Assembly: GCA_030248215.1 (NCBI GenBank) | Contig: JASANG010003130.1 | Coordinates: 310,001 to 374,000, forward strand | DNA length: 64,000 nt | Direction of reading: 5' to 3' | DNA from: Enoplolaimus lenunculus | Lineage: Eukaryota > Nematoda > Enoplea > Enoplida > Thoracostomopsidae | Shown: piece after piece, positions 61,915 to 64,000 of the stretch | Position numbering within the stretch: the first letter of the stretch is position 1 | Layout: each line of letters starts with the position of its first letter | Notes under the pieces: generated by a model | Database searches by the model: none | The model's input: the letters and a program-made list of their open reading frames with translations, nothing else | Told to the model about the DNA's origin: nothing | Program-made: the position numbers and the translations under genes

Positions 61915-62015
61915 CAGTTTAAAGCTTTAGAATAACTTTTTTGCTTAGGCTTAGGCTTAGGCACAGGAATAGGCTTATACTACTGTTCCGGCCCTGTTTT
62001 ATAAATTGGCCGTGA
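61915..62015. mobile_element. Second good copy of the TTAGGC-bearing MITE
   Basis: gcttaggcttaggcttaggc is followed by aggcttatactactgttccg and gccctgttttataaattgg. Read in reverse, it parallels 3385-3540. Confidence 0.6.
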
Positions 62016-62375
62016 AGTTTTGCGTAGTTTAACAAAATTTATCTGTATCGCGCATTTCTCCTAATCGTTTGGCCCTATTTTGAAGGAAGAATTGCCGAAA
62101 TTTTATAAATAATATGCGTAAAAATATAAAATAACACGTTACAGATTTTCCTGAAATTAACAATCATTTTAACTACCTAATTTCGCGTCAACTCCGGCTC
62201 CGTAAAGTTTTGTTGACCTATCACTCCAGCTCCTTTATTTTTCACCTTCGGAGACATGACTTTAAGTCGACCACTGACTTTAGTCAATTGTGGTCCTATT
62301 GGACTTAACCGGATTGAAATTTTGATAAATTGGCAGCCCCGGGAGGTGAGAATTGTCTCGTTTAAAGTTATACTA

Positions 62376-62816
62376 CAACGTATTGACCCGAATAAGAGGG
62401 GATAATAAGAGGGCGCCCCATTTTGAGTCCGAATCAATAAGAGTCCGTATCCCTCAAGAGTCCGTAACCGGATAGAGTCCCTAAACCCTAATTAGAGTCC
62501 ATAAATGTGAATTAACCCTTATTATAGCCCATAAATGACTCCAGGACAAAATAATTTGAGTTCAAAACTTTAAAACGTACTTAGATTTTGAAAGTACATT
62601 CCTAAGTATATCCTTGGATTATCGCTCAAGCTATTGACACAACACAAATAAATGTTTAATTCTACGGATAATTGCAGTACCGGGCATGTATAAGTAACGA
62701 ATGCGGCGGATCGTGGGTTAAAAATAAATAACAGTCCGTAACCGAATAACAAGGGGGGTATCTTCTGGAAAGGCCAAATAAATATCAGTCCGCCCCTCTT
62801 ATTCGGGTCACTACAG
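62376..62816. mobile_element. 441-bp MITE with TA flanks (Tc1/mariner-type)
   Basis: Ends are attgacccgaataagagggg on the left and cccctcttattcgggtcact on the right, flanked by TA. Interior landmarks: attttgagtccgaatcaata and aaataaataacagtccgtaa. It is the reference copy of the family. Confidence 0.8.
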
Positions 62817-62996
62817 TAGAAGCTCAAAATTAAAACCGACGATACAGCGACTAATGAAAACCTCCAGCTTAAAGTCAAAACTACAATACATGCAGTAAAA
62901 TCTTGACTTAGATTTAATTACAAAGGTCAGAGTAAGCGTGTAACCGAATTTTTGTGTTTGGTAATTGCAGGTATCCGTTATATTTAATGCTAAATA

Positions 62997-63365
62997 CTGT
63001 AGTGACCCGAATAAGAGGGGGGACTGATATTTATTATGGCATATTCAGAGGGTATTCCCCTGTTTTTCGGTAACGAACTGTTCTTTAATTTTAATCCGCC
63101 CTCCGGCGAAATTCGTAACTGATATATATTTGGCATTGCAATTAAAGGTTTGTCTTGTGTTAATAGCTTGAGCGATAAATGCAAGGTTATACTTATTACT
63201 TAGGAATGTATATTCAAAACTTAAGTGTTAACTTTAACGTTTTGAACTCAACTTTATTATGGACTCTAATCAGGGTTTATGGACTCTATCCGCTTACGGA
63301 GTCTTATTAGGGATGCGGACTCCTATTGATTTGGACTCAAAATGGGGACTCCACCTCTTGTTACC
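62997..63365. mobile_element. Shortened copy of the TA-flanked MITE
   Basis: The left end ctgtagtgacccgaataaga is intact. The interior has ggactcctattgatttggac. The right terminal repeat is decayed. Confidence 0.7.
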
Positions 63366-64000
63366 ATTTTATAACAGTTTATTGCAAGGTTGGTTTTTAT
63401 TCGGAAAAATTTAATCGACCGGAAAAGACGGTTTCTTCCGTTTGTTTTACAAAAACGGAACAAAGGGAAAATCGAAAACCATGTGCTGTTTTCAAATATG
63501 CAAGAACGTTAATGGATGGCTTGCATGTGGAAAAAATGACATTGGCAGAATAAAATAACTATTTATTATGTATCAACATTTACTGTTTCAAAAAGGCCAG
63601 CTATATCGTAATTGCGAAACTGAGTGCGGACATTCTTTAAATAATAAATGTCCACATAGAGATTATTTTTATTGCATTGACGAACATTGTTTATACAGTT
63701 ACGCATTATGTTAATATTAAATTTAGAGTTGCGTGAACTCTCGGACTTTTTTGTTACAGTCTAACAGTTGTCGCCGGAAAGCGCTAAATAAGATAATTAT
63801 ATAACTTACCTTGTTATTTTGTTATTTTTGCACGTTATTTTTAGGACACGTACGAAAAATGGCAAAATATTTCGGCAGTATGTTTTTCACGCGCCAGAAT
63901 TTAGGTAAAAAATTTAATTTTTCCGCAAAAATTTCAATTTTTGCCCCAACATGGAAATTTTTCCGCCAAAAGTTCAATTACCTCTCAAAACTTAAATTTT

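Larger units (their letters stand above)
56890..64000. other. Intergenic region upstream of PPWD1
   Basis: It contains the tRNA-like sequence at 57354, a 23-bp duplication with gggaacaattatatcgg near 57957-58000, and MITEs at 58336, 58898, 59647, 60787, 62376 and 62997. The last 640 bases are AT-rich with nothing assigned. Confidence 0.6.

Overview
The window looks like AT-rich nuclear DNA from an invertebrate animal. It holds intron-rich genes with metazoan GT-AG splicing, no operons, and very many short non-autonomous transposons. The protein content (a PLD3/4-type phospholipase D, a pentameric ligand-gated channel, a membrane-type globin and PPWD1) is animal. The sequences are fast-evolving, and a tunicate or another divergent marine invertebrate would fit, but the window alone does not fix the species. 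No retrovirus-like or LTR element and no CRISPR array was recognised.

Layout. Positions 1-3584 are intergenic repeats. Positions 3585-14468 (+) hold a nine-exon PLD3/PLD4-like gene whose sixth intron carries a 3-kb minisatellite of 70-bp units. Positions 14469-23444 are intergenic and full of MITEs. Positions 23445-30851 (+) hold a seven-exon pentameric ligand-gated ion channel subunit that lacks both cysteines of the Cys-loop. Positions 30852-34965 are intergenic, with nested repeats and a poly(A) tract. Positions 34966-41132 (-) hold a three-exon globin with an N-terminal Met-Gly-Asn and a Ser/Thr-rich insertion between the C and E helices; its 4.8-kb first intron contains a decayed pogo-like transposase. 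Positions 41133-48034 are intergenic, including a CpG-rich 25-bp minisatellite that grew inside a MITE. Positions 48035-56889 (-) hold the complete fourteen-exon spliceosomal cyclophilin PPWD1. Positions 56890-64000 are intergenic, with a tRNA-like sequence and several MITE families.

I rebuilt the four genes exon by exon. In each, splice phases agree at every junction and the summed exon lengths divide by three (617, 713, 255 and 637 residues). The least certain point is the first exon of the channel gene. The genes do not form a shared pathway.

The most unusual signals are the minisatellite whose unit copies the 3' splice site of its host intron, the Cys-less channel, the globin architecture, a TTAA-flanked MITE that carries tRNA-like promoter boxes, and the MITE that turned into a CpG-dense minisatellite.
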